DNA of 64,000 bases from an uncultured Cohaesibacter sp. (GTDB lineage Bacteria > Pseudomonadota > Alphaproteobacteria > Rhizobiales > Cohaesibacteraceae), in the NCBI RefSeq assembly GCF_963676485.1, contig NZ_OY781114.1, positions 4,790,501 through 4,854,500 of the forward strand. The letters are read 5' to 3'. A program made the position numbers and the translations under genes. The notes under the pieces were generated by a model that searched no databases, had not been told where the DNA came from, and saw only the letters and a list, made by a program, of their open reading frames with translations. Positions within the stretch are counted from its first letter, which is position 1. Each line of letters begins with the position of its first letter. Below, one piece after another: positions 34,963-44,298 of the stretch.

Positions 34963-36175
34963 AACCTTGCGGCATAGCGCAATAGGCCGTGCGACCGGCA
35001 ACCCAAGTATGGCGTATGGCAGGCATATGCCCCTTCGGCCAGCCCACCAGCACCATGTCAGCGCGTTTGCCGATTTTGATTTCGCCACGATCATCCAGTT
35101 TCATGGCTTTGGCCGGATTGGTCGAGACCAGCTTCCAAAGGGTCAGGCGATCGGCGATCCTGTCCGCATCCATACGCGCTACCGCTGCAAGCATGGCGGG
35201 ATAGTAATAATCAGAGGCAAGGATATCGCACAAGCCTGCCTTCACCATGTCGGCAGCATTGGGAGAATTCCCCAGATGACTGCCGCCACGCACGGCATTC
35301 GGCGCACCGAAGATCACCATGTCGCCCCGTTCCTGCGCCACAGCAGCAACAGCCACCGTCATGGGAAACTCGGAAATGGTTGCGCCGTGGCGGCGATAGA
35401 AATCCCGCGTTTCATCCTGCGTGTCATCATGGCTGAACATCGGAACATCTTTGTCGCGCCCCAACTGGCCCACTTCAGCAATGGCTTCCTTTACCAGCGG
35501 GCGCATCTGCCAGCGATCCTTGATCAACTCAACATAGTCTTCTGCTGAAAGCCCGGATCGCTCGGCGCGTCCTTTCATTTTGGCAAGAAATTGCGGGCTG
35601 GAGGTGTCAGCAACACGGAATTGCAAAGAATGCTCGAATGGACGGCGCTGCAAGGAGATATCAGGATGCAGCATGGCCATCGATGTATGGTCGTTGAAAG
35701 CCAAAGAGGGCGTGAGCGGCCCTTCAAGAGTATCCTTAAGCAAGTCTATGCCTTCAAGGGAGAATGTTTCCCAGCGCAGTTGAACCCGGTTTTCAACCGT
35801 AAGCCTGTTTGACCATTGCGTGAGCGCCTTGATCATTTCGCGCGCGCGATCAACACTGCGCAGCCCTGGCTCCCAGCTGATGGACAGCGCATGATAGGCG
35901 GTCGCTATGCCATTGGTGGCCAGTTGCCTATCGGTTTCAAGAATGGCAGCTTCCATCGGGAAGAAGACATTGGGACGCGGCATCAATTGTCGCTCGAAGG
36001 CATCACCATGCACATCGATCAGCGCGGGCGCTAGAATACGGCCGGTTCCGTCTATCTCTTTTCCTCTTGCGGCGCCCCCGATCTCAGAGATGATGCCATC
36101 CGCAACGGTAACCGAGGTTTCCACGATCTGGTCTGGCAGATAAACCAGAGCGCCTGTGACGGTAAATTCACGCAT
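34961..36175 (-). CDS. PhnM-like amidohydrolase, orphan paralogue
   Basis: A 404-residue amidohydrolase of the PhnM family (alpha-D-ribose 1-methylphosphonate 5-triphosphate diphosphatase). Family marks include FSHDDTQDETRDFY near residue 247, FGAPNAVRGGSHLGN near 290 and DILASDYYYPAML near 318. The N-terminal metal block reads DVHGDAFERQ, where the PhnM in the phosphonate cluster at 51336 reads ELHTDHVEGH. It lies 15 kb from the C-P lyase genes and is not in an operon with any phn gene, so its substrate may differ. Confidence 0.85.
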   Translation of the reverse strand: MREFTVTGALVYLPDQIVETSVTVADGIISEIGGAARGKEIDGTGRILAPALIDVHGDAFERQLMPRPNVFFPMEAAILETDRQLATNGIATAYHALSISWEPGLRSVDRAREMIKALTQWSNRLTVENRVQLRWETFSLEGIDLLKDTLEGPLTPSLAFNDHTSMAMLHPDISLQRRPFEHSLQFRVADTSSPQFLAKMKGRAERSGLSAEDYVELIKDRWQMRPLVKEAIAEVGQLGRDKDVPMFSHDDTQDETRDFYRRHGATISEFPMTVAVAAVAQERGDMVIFGAPNAVRGGSHLGNSPNAADMVKAGLCDILASDYYYPAMLAAVARMDADRIADRLTLWKLVSTNPAKAMKLDDRGEIKIGKRADMVLVGWPKGHMPAIRHTWVAGRTAYCAMPQG

Positions 36176-36497
36176 GAGATTTCCTTGCTGATGCCGATTG
36201 GCCCTGTTGTTGGCAGATGCGCGCCCTCGGTTCCAGACGCATTTTCTTGCCCATAGTTTTACAAGTTACCGGCTTGATGTCACTATAATAACAAAATGCG
36301 CAGTTAGGCGCTCCTTCAACCAGAAATCACTGGATGAATCGGAAATGGAGCGCTCAAGATGGCTCCTATGCACCATCTGATCGGCTCAATCGGGTATGGT
36401 CTACACCATGGCATTGCAACGAAGCGCATCTCTCTTTATTGCATAACAAGGCTTGCCAAACAGACCGGGGCCCACCCTAATGAAGGAATAAACCAGT
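36176..36497. other. Non-coding gap between PhnM-like and gph genes
   Basis: About 320 bases between divergent genes. A TATAAT hexamer at 36284-36289 may be a -10 for the phosphatase gene, but no good -35 is spaced correctly. I see no gene or RNA here. Confidence 0.4.
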
Positions 36498-37154
36498 ATG
36501 AAAGCGATTGTATTCGATTTGGATGGCACTCTGGTGGATAGCGTGCCGGATCTTCACGCCACGGCCAACAGATTGCTGGTAGCGCATGGCTGCGAGCCGT
36601 TGACGCTGGAGACAGTGCGTTCATTTGTTGGCAACGGCGTTCCGGTGCTTGTTAAAAAAATTTGCAAGGCCGCCGGTCTTGCCTTTGACGAAAGCAATCG
36701 CGAGGCCATCATTGGCGAATATCTGGCAACCTATGATCTGGTGCTTGAAGACAAGAATACCCAGCCCTTTCCCGGCGTCCGCAATTGCCTTGAAAGCCTC
36801 AAGGACAAGAGCCTGATGCTCGGGCTTTGCACCAACAAGCCGGAAGCACCGACCCGTGTCATTCTTGAGGATCTGGGCTTTGAGCATTTCTTCGAAAAGA
36901 TCATTGGCGGCGACAGCCTGCCCCAGCGCAAGCCTGCCCCTGAACCTCTCTGGGCCAGCTATGAAGGCTTTGATTTGAAGGATTGCCTATTTGTTGGCGA
37001 TAGCGAAGTGGATGCCGCAACTGCGGCGGCAGCCGGTGTTGATTGTGCGCTTTATTCCGAAGGCTATCGCCAGACACCATTGGAAGACCTCCCGCACGCC
37101 TTCAGCTTTGATGATTTTTCCAAGCTTCTGGCCTATGTAGAATCCCGTCTCTGA
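36498..37154 (+). CDS. gph: HAD-family phosphoglycolate phosphatase
   Basis: A 218-residue haloacid dehalogenase-type phosphatase. Motif I DLDGTLVDS (nucleophile D8, acid D10), a helical cap with the GNGVPVLVKKI segment, motif II LCTNKP, motif III Lys in LPQRKPAPEP, and motif IV VGDSEVDAATAAAAG are all present. Length and the cap sequence fit Gph, which hydrolyses 2-phosphoglycolate arising from DNA repair or photorespiratory-like reactions. Confidence 0.88.
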   Translation: MKAIVFDLDGTLVDSVPDLHATANRLLVAHGCEPLTLETVRSFVGNGVPVLVKKICKAAGLAFDESNREAIIGEYLATYDLVLEDKNTQPFPGVRNCLESLKDKSLMLGLCTNKPEAPTRVILEDLGFEHFFEKIIGGDSLPQRKPAPEPLWASYEGFDLKDCLFVGDSEVDAATAAAAGVDCALYSEGYRQTPLEDLPHAFSFDDFSKLLAYVESRL

Positions 37155-37170
37155 GAGGTGCTTATCGCAA

Positions 37171-37199
37171 ATCCGGCTTTCACGAGCAGAAAGCCGGAT
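37171..37199. terminator. Strong bidirectional hairpin between gph and the beta-CASP gene
   Basis: ATCCGGCTTTC (37171-37181) and GAAAGCCGGAT (37189-37199) form a perfect 11-bp stem with a 7-base loop, and flanking GTGCT/AGCAC words could extend it. It lies between convergent stop codons. The T-run is weak. Confidence 0.6.
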
Positions 37200-37210
37200 C
37201 AGCACTGGTT

Positions 37211-38812
37211 TTAAGACTCGTCGGCAGCTTCCAGCGCCCGCTTGATGCGCCGAGCGAGCGCCCTGCGGGCCTTTTCATCGGCGAGCTTGTCGAAGGCCTC
37301 CTTGAGATCGATTTGAAGCTCGGCAAACTCGTTGTGTGCATCCCACCCACAAATATCAGACTGTTTGACACGGTGCGTGATGTTGGGCGCATATTCGGCC
37401 ACGCCTTTTGTCTTCAGATGCACCTCATCATCAATCGCGGGCACGGTAATCATTTTCTCCGGCAGGCCCTTGGCAATCAGATCAGCCTTGAGCGCTTCTG
37501 ACGACTGCTGTTCGCCATGACACAGGAACAGACCATGGCGGATGGGCTGCCGCTCCAGTATCCACTCGATCAGCTCATCACCGTCGGCATGACCGGAATA
37601 GGTTTCAAGCTGGCGTACCTTGCCGCGAATGCGGATCTCCTCGCCTTGAATGCGGACCTTTTTGGCGCCATTGCTGAGCAAGCGCCCAAGGGAGCCTTCG
37701 GCCTGAAAACCAACCAATAGCAAGGTGGTGTTCGTGCGCCACATATGGTTCTTGATATGATGGCGAATGCGCCCGGCATCGCACATACCGCTGCCCGCCA
37801 TGATGATCGCCCCGGATTTGATGCGGTTCAAGCCCTTGCTCTCTTCAACGCTCTGGGTGAAGTGAATGCGGGATGTATCGAGCTTGTCGACAAAATTCTC
37901 GATATCTTCCAGTTCGCCAGCATGCTTGACAAACACCTCCGTTGCCTTGATGGCCAGTGGGCTATCAAGGAAGATCGGCACATCCTGCAATTGTCCGGTA
38001 TGCTGCAAAATGAGGATGTCGGCGAGCAGTTCCTGGGTGCGTTCAACGGCAAAGGACGGGATAAGCAACAGCCCGTTATCCTTGAGCCCGAGCTGAATCT
38101 CCTCCAGCAGGATATGGCGCTTTTCTTCCGGGGTTACATCCGGCCTATTGCGCCCGCCATAGGTGCTTTCCGAAATCACATAGTCATAGTCGCTCGATGC
38201 GGCTGGATCAGGATAGAACAGCTTGTGATCGGGGCCCAGATCGCCGGAGAAGAGCAGCCGCAGGCTTTTCTCATCTGGATCATCGGAAGGAATTTCCAAT
38301 GCGATGGAGGACGATCCAAGAATGTGACCGGCATTCCAGAATTTAGCCCGAATGCCTTCGATATTGATCCATTCCTCAAAAAGCACCGGCTCGAAGAAAT
38401 CCTGACAGGCCTGCGCATCCTGCTGGGTGTAGATGGGCTCGACCTGCGGTTTGCCACGCCGCGCATTGCGCCGGTTGAGGTTCATCACATCCATTTCCTG
38501 GATATGGCCACTATCGGGCAACATGGCCGCCAACAGATCCTTGGTTGGCTCGGTCATGTAGGTCGGCCCCTTGAATCCTTGCTTGTAAAGCTTGGGGAGC
38601 AAACCGGAATGGTCGATATGGGCGTGGGTCAACAAAACAAAGTCGATTTCTGCCGGATCAAAAGGGAAGCCATCATAATTGAGAGACCGAACGGTTTTGG
38701 TGCCCTGAAACATGCCGCAATCGACCAGAAACTTGTGTCCTACCGTCTGAACGAGATAGCAAGATCCGGTGACGATGCCTGCAGCACCACAGAATTTGAG
38801 CTTTACATCCAT
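37211..38812 (-). CDS. MBL-fold RNA-processing exonuclease (beta-CASP family)
   Basis: A 533-residue metallo-beta-lactamase-fold protein of the beta-CASP RNase group (YSH1/CPSF73-like). The metal motif HAHIDHSGLLP lies near residue 62, with GDLGPDHKLFYPDP (motif 3) near 190 and the beta-CASP part with IIMAGSGMCDAGRIRHH near 345. The C-terminal RMMBL-type block is VRQLETYSGHADGDELI. Bacterial members process or degrade RNA, but a specific target cannot be assigned. It is transcribed alone. Confidence 0.85.
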   Translation of the reverse strand: MDVKLKFCGAAGIVTGSCYLVQTVGHKFLVDCGMFQGTKTVRSLNYDGFPFDPAEIDFVLLTHAHIDHSGLLPKLYKQGFKGPTYMTEPTKDLLAAMLPDSGHIQEMDVMNLNRRNARRGKPQVEPIYTQQDAQACQDFFEPVLFEEWINIEGIRAKFWNAGHILGSSSIALEIPSDDPDEKSLRLLFSGDLGPDHKLFYPDPAASSDYDYVISESTYGGRNRPDVTPEEKRHILLEEIQLGLKDNGLLLIPSFAVERTQELLADILILQHTGQLQDVPIFLDSPLAIKATEVFVKHAGELEDIENFVDKLDTSRIHFTQSVEESKGLNRIKSGAIIMAGSGMCDAGRIRHHIKNHMWRTNTTLLLVGFQAEGSLGRLLSNGAKKVRIQGEEIRIRGKVRQLETYSGHADGDELIEWILERQPIRHGLFLCHGEQQSSEALKADLIAKGLPEKMITVPAIDDEVHLKTKGVAEYAPNITHRVKQSDICGWDAHNEFAELQIDLKEAFDKLADEKARRALARRIKRALEAADES

Positions 38813-39062
38813 TTTCGCACTTCCTCCCGGCCCTTTATGAACGGCCTGTTGATCTTGGACTTATGTATCTTCTCTTGGTTATGTGTTCTTTGCCCCTTGG
38901 CCCCTTGCCTTTCATCCTTTCACGCTGGTGGTGGAATGCAACATCTCCTTGAAATAATGATATCATATTCCCTTAAAAACGCGTCAACTTGTTCTATCTA
39001 TAAAGGAGAGGAAGCCGGCGGTTTCATCCATTTGGCAACGAACAGAGAAGTGACTCTTACCC

Positions 39063-39818
39063 ATGCAATCAAATTCCCCAAAACATGACCAAACCAACAG
39101 CAACGACCTTCTCGCCTATGAAGATGTCAATTTCCTTCGTCGCCCGGAATTGCGCGGGGCCCGCCTCGAACTCGAGTTCACCAAGGCAGACCTTGGCATG
39201 CGGGATCATGGCATTTTGTCAACTGTGGTTGTGTTTGGCAGTGCCCGGCTGAAAGAAGATCATCCCTACTATCAGCAAGCGCAGGAATTGGGTCGCATCG
39301 TTTCCGAGCGTGGTGGTGCGCTCAATCCGACCAACGGTAGCCATCACAATGTGATCTGTACCGGTGGCGGGCCGGGCATCATGGAAGCAGCCAACCGTGG
39401 CGCCCATGACGCCGGGGCAAAGAATATTGGCCTGAATATCGTCTTGCCTCACGAGCAGCATATCAATCCCTATGTCACGCCGGGGCTTAGCTTCCAGTTT
39501 CAGTATTTCGCGCTGCGCAAGATGCATTTTGCCATGCGGGCCAATGCTCTCGTGGCCTTTCCCGGAGGCTTCGGCACGCTCGACGAACTGTTTGACATCC
39601 TGACTCTAAAGCAAACCGGCAAAGCCTCTGGCATGCCCATCATCCTGCTGGGCAAGGCATTCTGGGAGAATCTGATCAATTTCGACATCCTGATCGAGCA
39701 TGGCACGATCCATCCCAAGGATGTGGAACATTTCATCATCGTGGACACTCCCGAAGAAGCATGGCAGGTGATGGTGGACCATGGCCTTCAAACCTCATTG
39801 CCAACCAAAGCCGTTTGA
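39063..39818 (+). CDS. LOG-family (TIGR00730) protein
   Basis: A 251-residue lysine-decarboxylase-like/LOG protein, a family including cytokinin riboside 5'-monophosphate phosphoribohydrolases and nucleotide 5'-monophosphate nucleosidases. The family motif PGGFGTLDEL is at about residues 164-173, and GGGPGIMEAANRGA near 103. The length places it in the larger bacterial subgroup, for which no cytokinin role is established. It is a single gene followed by a strong hairpin. Confidence 0.85.
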   Translation: MQSNSPKHDQTNSNDLLAYEDVNFLRRPELRGARLELEFTKADLGMRDHGILSTVVVFGSARLKEDHPYYQQAQELGRIVSERGGALNPTNGSHHNVICTGGGPGIMEAANRGAHDAGAKNIGLNIVLPHEQHINPYVTPGLSFQFQYFALRKMHFAMRANALVAFPGGFGTLDELFDILTLKQTGKASGMPIILLGKAFWENLINFDILIEHGTIHPKDVEHFIIVDTPEEAWQVMVDHGLQTSLPTKAV

Positions 39819-39905
39819 TCCTTTCCCAACGCCCTTTGCCGCGAAAAAGCCCTCCCGGGCTCCCATGCCCACGGGATGGCCTTGATTTCCCTTTTGGTCA
39901 TGAAA

Positions 39906-39940
39906 TTACCCTCGGTTGAGTTCAATCAATCCGAGGGTAA
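39906..39940. terminator. Bidirectional hairpin after the LOG gene
   Basis: TTACCCTCGG (39906-39915) pairs perfectly with CCGAGGGTAA (39931-39940); an inner TTGA/TCAA pair shortens the loop. It lies between the convergent LOG gene and the small gene at 39983 and probably ends both messages. Confidence 0.6.
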
Positions 39941-39982
39941 GGGCTGGCTTGGTCTAGTTGATATGTAGGTGAATGGCGAAAG

Positions 39983-40183
39983 CTATGTCAGCAAGGCTAT
40001 GGCTTTTTCCTTCGCGGTTTCATCAATCGCAAGGGAGCGGATATCGCTTGAAATCGCCTCAATCGGTCTTTGTTCAAGCCCTCCCTCTTCGGTCTCATCA
40101 AACAAGGCTATCGCGGCCCTAAAGACTTGACCGTCAAGGATCGCTTTGAAATGAAGCCCTTTGTCGGTTTTGGTAATGTCCAT
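39983..40183 (-). CDS. Small hypothetical protein, downstream of the DUF2793 gene
   Basis: A 66-residue acidic protein that I do not recognise. It has no signal peptide or membrane segment. It starts 5 bases after the stop that the DUF2793 reading frame reaches if its apparent frameshift is corrected, so it is probably co-transcribed with that gene. The close fit of its start to that restored stop supports both being real. Confidence 0.55.
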   Translation of the reverse strand: MDITKTDKGLHFKAILDGQVFRAAIALFDETEEGGLEQRPIEAISSDIRSLAIDETAKEKAIALLT

Positions 40184-40188
40184 GAAAT

Positions 40189-40350
40189 CTACTCCGCCAT
40201 ATAGGTTGCTGTCATATAAAGCGTGACGTTGCCCGTCAGGTTCGCCGCTGTCACATAGGTGTCTCCGCCAGAGGCATCAGCCGACATCAGACGGATCCTG
40301 CTCGTATCCTGCATAAAGCCGTTCAATGTGGTGCCGGGTATCGTCAAGCC
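40189..40350 (-). other. Frameshifted 3' end of the DUF2793 gene
   Basis: In another frame than the DUF2793 open frame, this stretch reads through about 53 codons to a TAG at 40189-40191. It gives SGLTIPGTTL, then DTSRIRLMSADASGG, and ends LYMTATYMAE, the beta-rich end expected of such tail-type proteins. Joining it to the main frame needs one extra base near 40350 (...ALAVSG then SGLTIPG). It is therefore probably the true C-terminus of the protein. Confidence 0.6.
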
Positions 40351-41285
40351 GCTCCAGAAACGGCCAAGGCCGTTGCCCTGTTGGGAACACCGGTGAATGA
40401 TTTTCGAAGAAACGGGAGCCCACCAATAGCCAACTGACCGGCAAGGGCACTGACATCACTGGTCACCAGATGAATCCCCAAGTAAACCAGCGCCCCGATT
40501 TTGGTATAGACGCCATAATCAGATGACAGTGTGGCAACGCCGCCACTCAAGCCAATCAGCGTGGGCGTCCAGATCCCCTCTTCGTAAGAGTTCAACTCAT
40601 TGGCCGCGCTATCCGCACCAAGGCGCAAATGATTGGGCAGATACACCGCGCCGCTATCTTTTTTGACAACAAGACCATTATACCAGCTAGACCCGTCACT
40701 GACCTTGATGGAAAAATCGTCATTGCCCGCACACCCCATTTCCGCGCGTCCCGACCAGTTGGTTTGAAACAATAGGCTGTTTGTGTCACCCGCAGCCGCC
40801 TTGTTGACCTTGATCTGATGCCCGTTTCCGGCATGGTTGAAAAGGCTTGCGCTGGAGGAAAGAGCAAGCCGGTTGGTTGCGTCCGCCGTGGCGTTCACAC
40901 CGATCCTGTCAAAAGACCCGCCAGCCAGAGCCGCACCAAGGCTTGTTGAGATGAAATCAGACCAGTCCGCCCCGTCATAGCAAAGCAGTTTACTTTCATC
41001 TTCCAGCCAGGCAAGCCAACCAGCCAAAGGCACAAATTCAACCCATGCCCCGTCTTGATAGGCTGCGACGCTGCCATCCCATCCGGTCCAGGCCCCGGTT
41101 GCCCCATCGGCCACGATATAGCGCGCACCATCAGCAGGCGCATCGGGTGGTGCTGAAAGATCCCGATCCAATACGGAAAGCTGCACAAGCGCATCCAGCA
41201 TCCGCAAAGCTTCGTTGTGGGTGATATGCTTCTGGTTCTGATTGCCCACGATATAGGGCAAGGTTAGGTTCGTTGTTTGCTCCAT
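40344..41285 (-). CDS. DUF2793 domain-containing protein (phage tail-type), apparent frameshift near its 3' end
   Basis: A 313-residue open frame beginning with the DUF2793 domain (LPYIVGNQNQKHITHNEALR, then GWDGSVAAYQDGAWVEFVP). DUF2793 proteins are found mainly in alphaproteobacterial prophages and phage-like elements, usually near tail genes; a tail-fibre role is inferred. The later part (VYTKIGALVYLGIHLV, AIGGLPF) resembles repetitive tail proteins. The frame ends early at 40344, while coding sequence continues in another frame to 40189, so the real gene probably spans 40189-41285. No other phage gene is nearby. Confidence 0.7.
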   Translation of the reverse strand: MEQTTNLTLPYIVGNQNQKHITHNEALRMLDALVQLSVLDRDLSAPPDAPADGARYIVADGATGAWTGWDGSVAAYQDGAWVEFVPLAGWLAWLEDESKLLCYDGADWSDFISTSLGAALAGGSFDRIGVNATADATNRLALSSSASLFNHAGNGHQIKVNKAAAGDTNSLLFQTNWSGRAEMGCAGNDDFSIKVSDGSSWYNGLVVKKDSGAVYLPNHLRLGADSAANELNSYEEGIWTPTLIGLSGGVATLSSDYGVYTKIGALVYLGIHLVTSDVSALAGQLAIGGLPFLRKSFTGVPNRATALAVSGAA

Positions 41286-41510
41286 AACTCTACCTTTGGT
41301 TGTTATGAATAAACAGTACCAACCCCTATAGTGCCGATAATAAACTAAATTACTCAGACTGAGAGAGATGCCGACCGCGATGGATCAGACGCTTTGGAAA
41401 GCCCCGTTTCTTGCGGCAAATTCCGCTTAGCATTGCATTTGGCCAAAAGACAGATATTTCAACCGCCTCAAAAGGCCGTTCGACTTATCCGCCTTTTGCC
41501 ACCAGAAAGC

Positions 41511-42545
41511 TTAGATCCAACCCTGCAATTCATTGATCGTCAGTGTCGCCAGCATGTCCATGCCTTCTTCGCTATCATTGAGACAAGGCAGATGAGCAAA
41601 TTGCTCGCCACCATGCTCCATGAAGATTTCACGGTTCTCCCCGTCGATCTCTTCAAGTGTTTCGAGACAATCGGCTGAAAATCCGGGATTGAAAATAGCA
41701 ATGCGCTTGACGCCGGACTGGGCAAGGCTTTCCACGGTCTTGTCCGTGTAAGGCTGGAGCCATTCTTCCGGTCCGAAACGAGACTGGAAGGTGGTACGCA
41801 TATAATCCTTTGACCATCCCAAAGCTTCGCGAACCAGACGGGAGCTTTTCATACAATGGCAATGGTAGGGATCACCATTCTCAAAATAGCGTTTGGGAAT
41901 GCCATGATAGGAGGCCAGAATGACTTCCGGCTCGAAGTCAAGCTTGGAAAGGCTATTGTTGAGCGATGTGGCGAGGGCTTGGATATAGGCGGGATTGTCA
42001 TGATAAGGCGGCAAGGTGCGCAGGGCTGGCTGCCAGCGCATGTCCTTGAGCACATCAAACACCGCATCATTGACGGTCGCCGTGGTTGCGGCAGCATATT
42101 GCGGATATAGCGGCAGAACGAGCAGGCGCTCGCACCCTTTTTCCGCAAGTTCCATGATCTTTGATCTGATCGAAGGATTCCCGTAGCGCATGGCGTAGTC
42201 CACATGGACCGGCCGGGCCAATGTCTGGGACGCAAAGCGCTCAGCCAGCTTTTCGCTCTGGCTGCGGGTGATGGTCAGCAATGGCCCTTCATTCTTCTCA
42301 TTGTTCCAGATGGACGCATAGGCCTTACCGGATTTCTGAGGCCGGGTCTGCAGGATGATGCCATTGAGAATTGGCCACCATTTCCATCTTGGCTCTTCGA
42401 TCACACGCTGATCCGAGAGAAATTCCTTGAGATATCGACGCATCGATTTGTAATCAGTGCCGTCGGGAGTACCGAGATTGACAAGCAGAACGCCAACTTT
42501 GCCGAATGCAACGGAAGGGTGATTATCGGGCCAATTCTCATTCAT
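41511..42545 (-). CDS. hemH: Ferrochelatase
   Basis: A 344-residue enzyme that inserts ferrous iron into protoporphyrin IX, the last step of haem synthesis. The N-terminal block VLLVNLGTPDGTDY and the metal-site histidine in ASYHGIPKRYFENGDPYH are clear, with the C-terminal FNPGFSADCLETLEEI block containing the conserved Glu. It is a single gene. It would be active at the inner membrane face. Confidence 0.95.
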   Translation of the reverse strand: MNENWPDNHPSVAFGKVGVLLVNLGTPDGTDYKSMRRYLKEFLSDQRVIEEPRWKWWPILNGIILQTRPQKSGKAYASIWNNEKNEGPLLTITRSQSEKLAERFASQTLARPVHVDYAMRYGNPSIRSKIMELAEKGCERLLVLPLYPQYAAATTATVNDAVFDVLKDMRWQPALRTLPPYHDNPAYIQALATSLNNSLSKLDFEPEVILASYHGIPKRYFENGDPYHCHCMKSSRLVREALGWSKDYMRTTFQSRFGPEEWLQPYTDKTVESLAQSGVKRIAIFNPGFSADCLETLEEIDGENREIFMEHGGEQFAHLPCLNDSEEGMDMLATLTINELQGWI

Positions 42546-42916
42546 GGTGCGGTCCTTATCTCGGTCAAGATTTTCAAAAGCGCACTGCGGTGCAAGACGT
42601 CATTTTGCACCGCTTGGTTCGTGCTCTGGATATCCATTTTTAGCAATAGCCCTGTCCTGATGCACCATTGCTGAGGAAAAATACATGAATTTATCGCAAT
42701 ACTTAATTTGATCTGGAAAGGCGATGTCGAAAAGTCTCAAAATAGGCGCTCCCTTTCCTCGGAGATCTCAAGCTTGGGGGACATAGAGAGCAAAAGGAAA
42801 CGGAGCGACAAGTCTGGGTTCAATTTTCTTTTGCTATATTTACGCATCTGCACAGAAGATGGATCATTCAAGAAGAGAAATTTTGCTTTTTTCTTGGGCA
42901 TGCAAGGGAGAATAGC
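42546..42916. other. Non-coding gap between hemH and a GNAT gene
   Basis: About 370 bases upstream of hemH. Short open frames show no family features. I see no clear hairpin, repeat or RNA gene; the hemH promoter must lie here but I cannot place it. Confidence 0.45.
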
Positions 42917-43429
42917 TCAGCTGCAGGCAAATTTCCTGATATGAGCAACCGGCGCTTGCAGGACGAGAGAAGAAACCGGATGCCCCGGCCCCATCTCATA
43001 TTGCTCTTCGCGCACCTTTCGGAAACCAAGCTTGCCGTAAAAAGCTCTGGCCTTGAGGCTTGCTTTGAGAACGCTGACCTCGACAATCGTGTCCTCGTGC
43101 AGGCCCGCCATGGCGTGGCATAGCAACTGCACACCCAAGCCACGCCGTTGCTTTTCCTTATTCACATAGAGGCCCCAAACATAGAGGAAATGCTGTCTAT
43201 GGGCGCAAATGACGGAGCCAACAATCCCTTCTTCCAGATACGCAAGATAGGCCTTTTCATCCCGTCCCGGCACGAGCGAGCCGATGCCCTCGCCCAGCAT
43301 GCTATGGATCAGCGCTTCAGTCGCAGAAGGGCCCACCTCGCCGATGTAGGTATCCAGCCAGCACTGCTTGAGAAAGGCGCAAAATGCGTCGCCCCTTTCC
43401 TTTGCGAATGGCTCGATCTCAACTTCCAT
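42917..43429 (-). CDS. GNAT-family N-acetyltransferase
   Basis: A 170-residue acetyltransferase. The acetyl-CoA loop is VNKEKQRRGLGVQLLCHAMAG near residue 105 and the later strand-helix block is ARAFYGKLGFRKV near 145. The substrate is unknown. It ends a short run downstream of rlmE on the same strand, with six bases between them. Confidence 0.85.
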   Translation of the reverse strand: MEVEIEPFAKERGDAFCAFLKQCWLDTYIGEVGPSATEALIHSMLGEGIGSLVPGRDEKAYLAYLEEGIVGSVICAHRQHFLYVWGLYVNKEKQRRGLGVQLLCHAMAGLHEDTIVEVSVLKASLKARAFYGKLGFRKVREEQYEMGPGHPVSSLVLQAPVAHIRKFACS

Positions 43430-43435
43430 GAGAGC

Positions 43436-44167
43436 CTATTCTTCGTCTTCCATTGCCGATTGGCCCCGGAACCCTTTAGCAAACACATACATTTCGGGGC
43501 TTTCCTTGCGGCTGGCCGGTGGCTTGATATGCGCCACAGACTGATAGTCCTTTTTCAACTCGGCGAGCATTTCATGCTCGGTGCCACCTTTGAATACCTT
43601 TGAAAGGAAGACGCCCCCCGGACGAAGGTTTTCTTTGGCAAACAGAGCCGCGACCTCGAACAGATGCACGGTGCGCAGATGGTCTGTCTGCTGATGGCCG
43701 GTTGTTGGAGCTGCCATGTCCGAAAGCACAATATCGGGCTTGTGCCCGCCCAAAGCATCCATCAGCATTTGTGGTGCATCGTCTTCCAGAAAGTCCTTAA
43801 GCAGCACGGTCACACCCGGCAAGGGATCCATACCAAGATAGTCGATACCAACCACCAGAGGATTGTCGCTGTTGGAATGCACCCGGCGTGCAGCAATATC
43901 GCACCATCCGCCAGGAGCGCAGCCAAGGTCGACCACGCGCATACCCGGCTTCAGGAACTGGAAGCGATCATCCATTTCAATCAATTTAAAGGTCGAGCGC
44001 GACCGGAAGCCTTCCAGCTTGGCGCGCTGCACATAGGGGTCGTTCAGCTGGCGCTGCAACCAACGCGTAGAAGAGCTTTTGCGCCCACGGGCAGATTTGA
44101 CCCGCACCTTTTCAACGCGGTGACCGCGGCTGCTGCGGCCTTCTCCACCGCTGGATTTTTTAGCCAT
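43436..44167 (-). CDS. rlmE: 23S rRNA 2'-O-ribose methyltransferase RlmE (FtsJ/RrmJ)
   Basis: A 243-residue SAM-dependent methyltransferase that modifies U2552 of 23S rRNA. The SAM motif [11 protein letters not shown] lies near residue 78, with [17 protein letters not shown] near 145 and the K of [10 protein letters not shown] near 187, matching the K-D-K-E catalytic set. The N-terminal 40 residues are rich in Lys, Arg and Ser, longer than in E. coli. The ATG at 44167 with GGAG upstream is preferred to the TTG at 44173. It follows the Ppx/GppA gene, a pairing common in alphaproteobacteria. Confidence 0.93.
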   Translation of the reverse strand: MAKKSSGGEGRSSRGHRVEKVRVKSARGRKSSSTRWLQRQLNDPYVQRAKLEGFRSRSTFKLIEMDDRFQFLKPGMRVVDLGCAPGGWCDIAARRVHSNSDNPLVVGIDYLGMDPLPGVTVLLKDFLEDDAPQMLMDALGGHKPDIVLSDMAAPTTGHQQTDHLRTVHLFEVAALFAKENLRPGGVFLSKVFKGGTEHEMLAELKKDYQSVAHIKPPASRKESPEMYVFAKGFRGQSAMEDEE

Positions 44168-44298
44168 CGTCAAGGCTCCGATTGTTTAACCTGCCGAAAA
44201 GGCGGCAGAACCGGAATGGTTCGAAAGCCGCGCTCATTCGTTTAGATCTTGTTGTCTCTTGCACCCATATAGGGGCTTCTAGCCGCCAGAAAAGGCGG

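Noticed and set aside
37745-39088. Plus-strand open frame of 447 codons opposite the beta-CASP gene
   Set aside because: It covers an intact metallo-beta-lactamase-fold gene and runs into the LOG gene start; no domain is recognisable.
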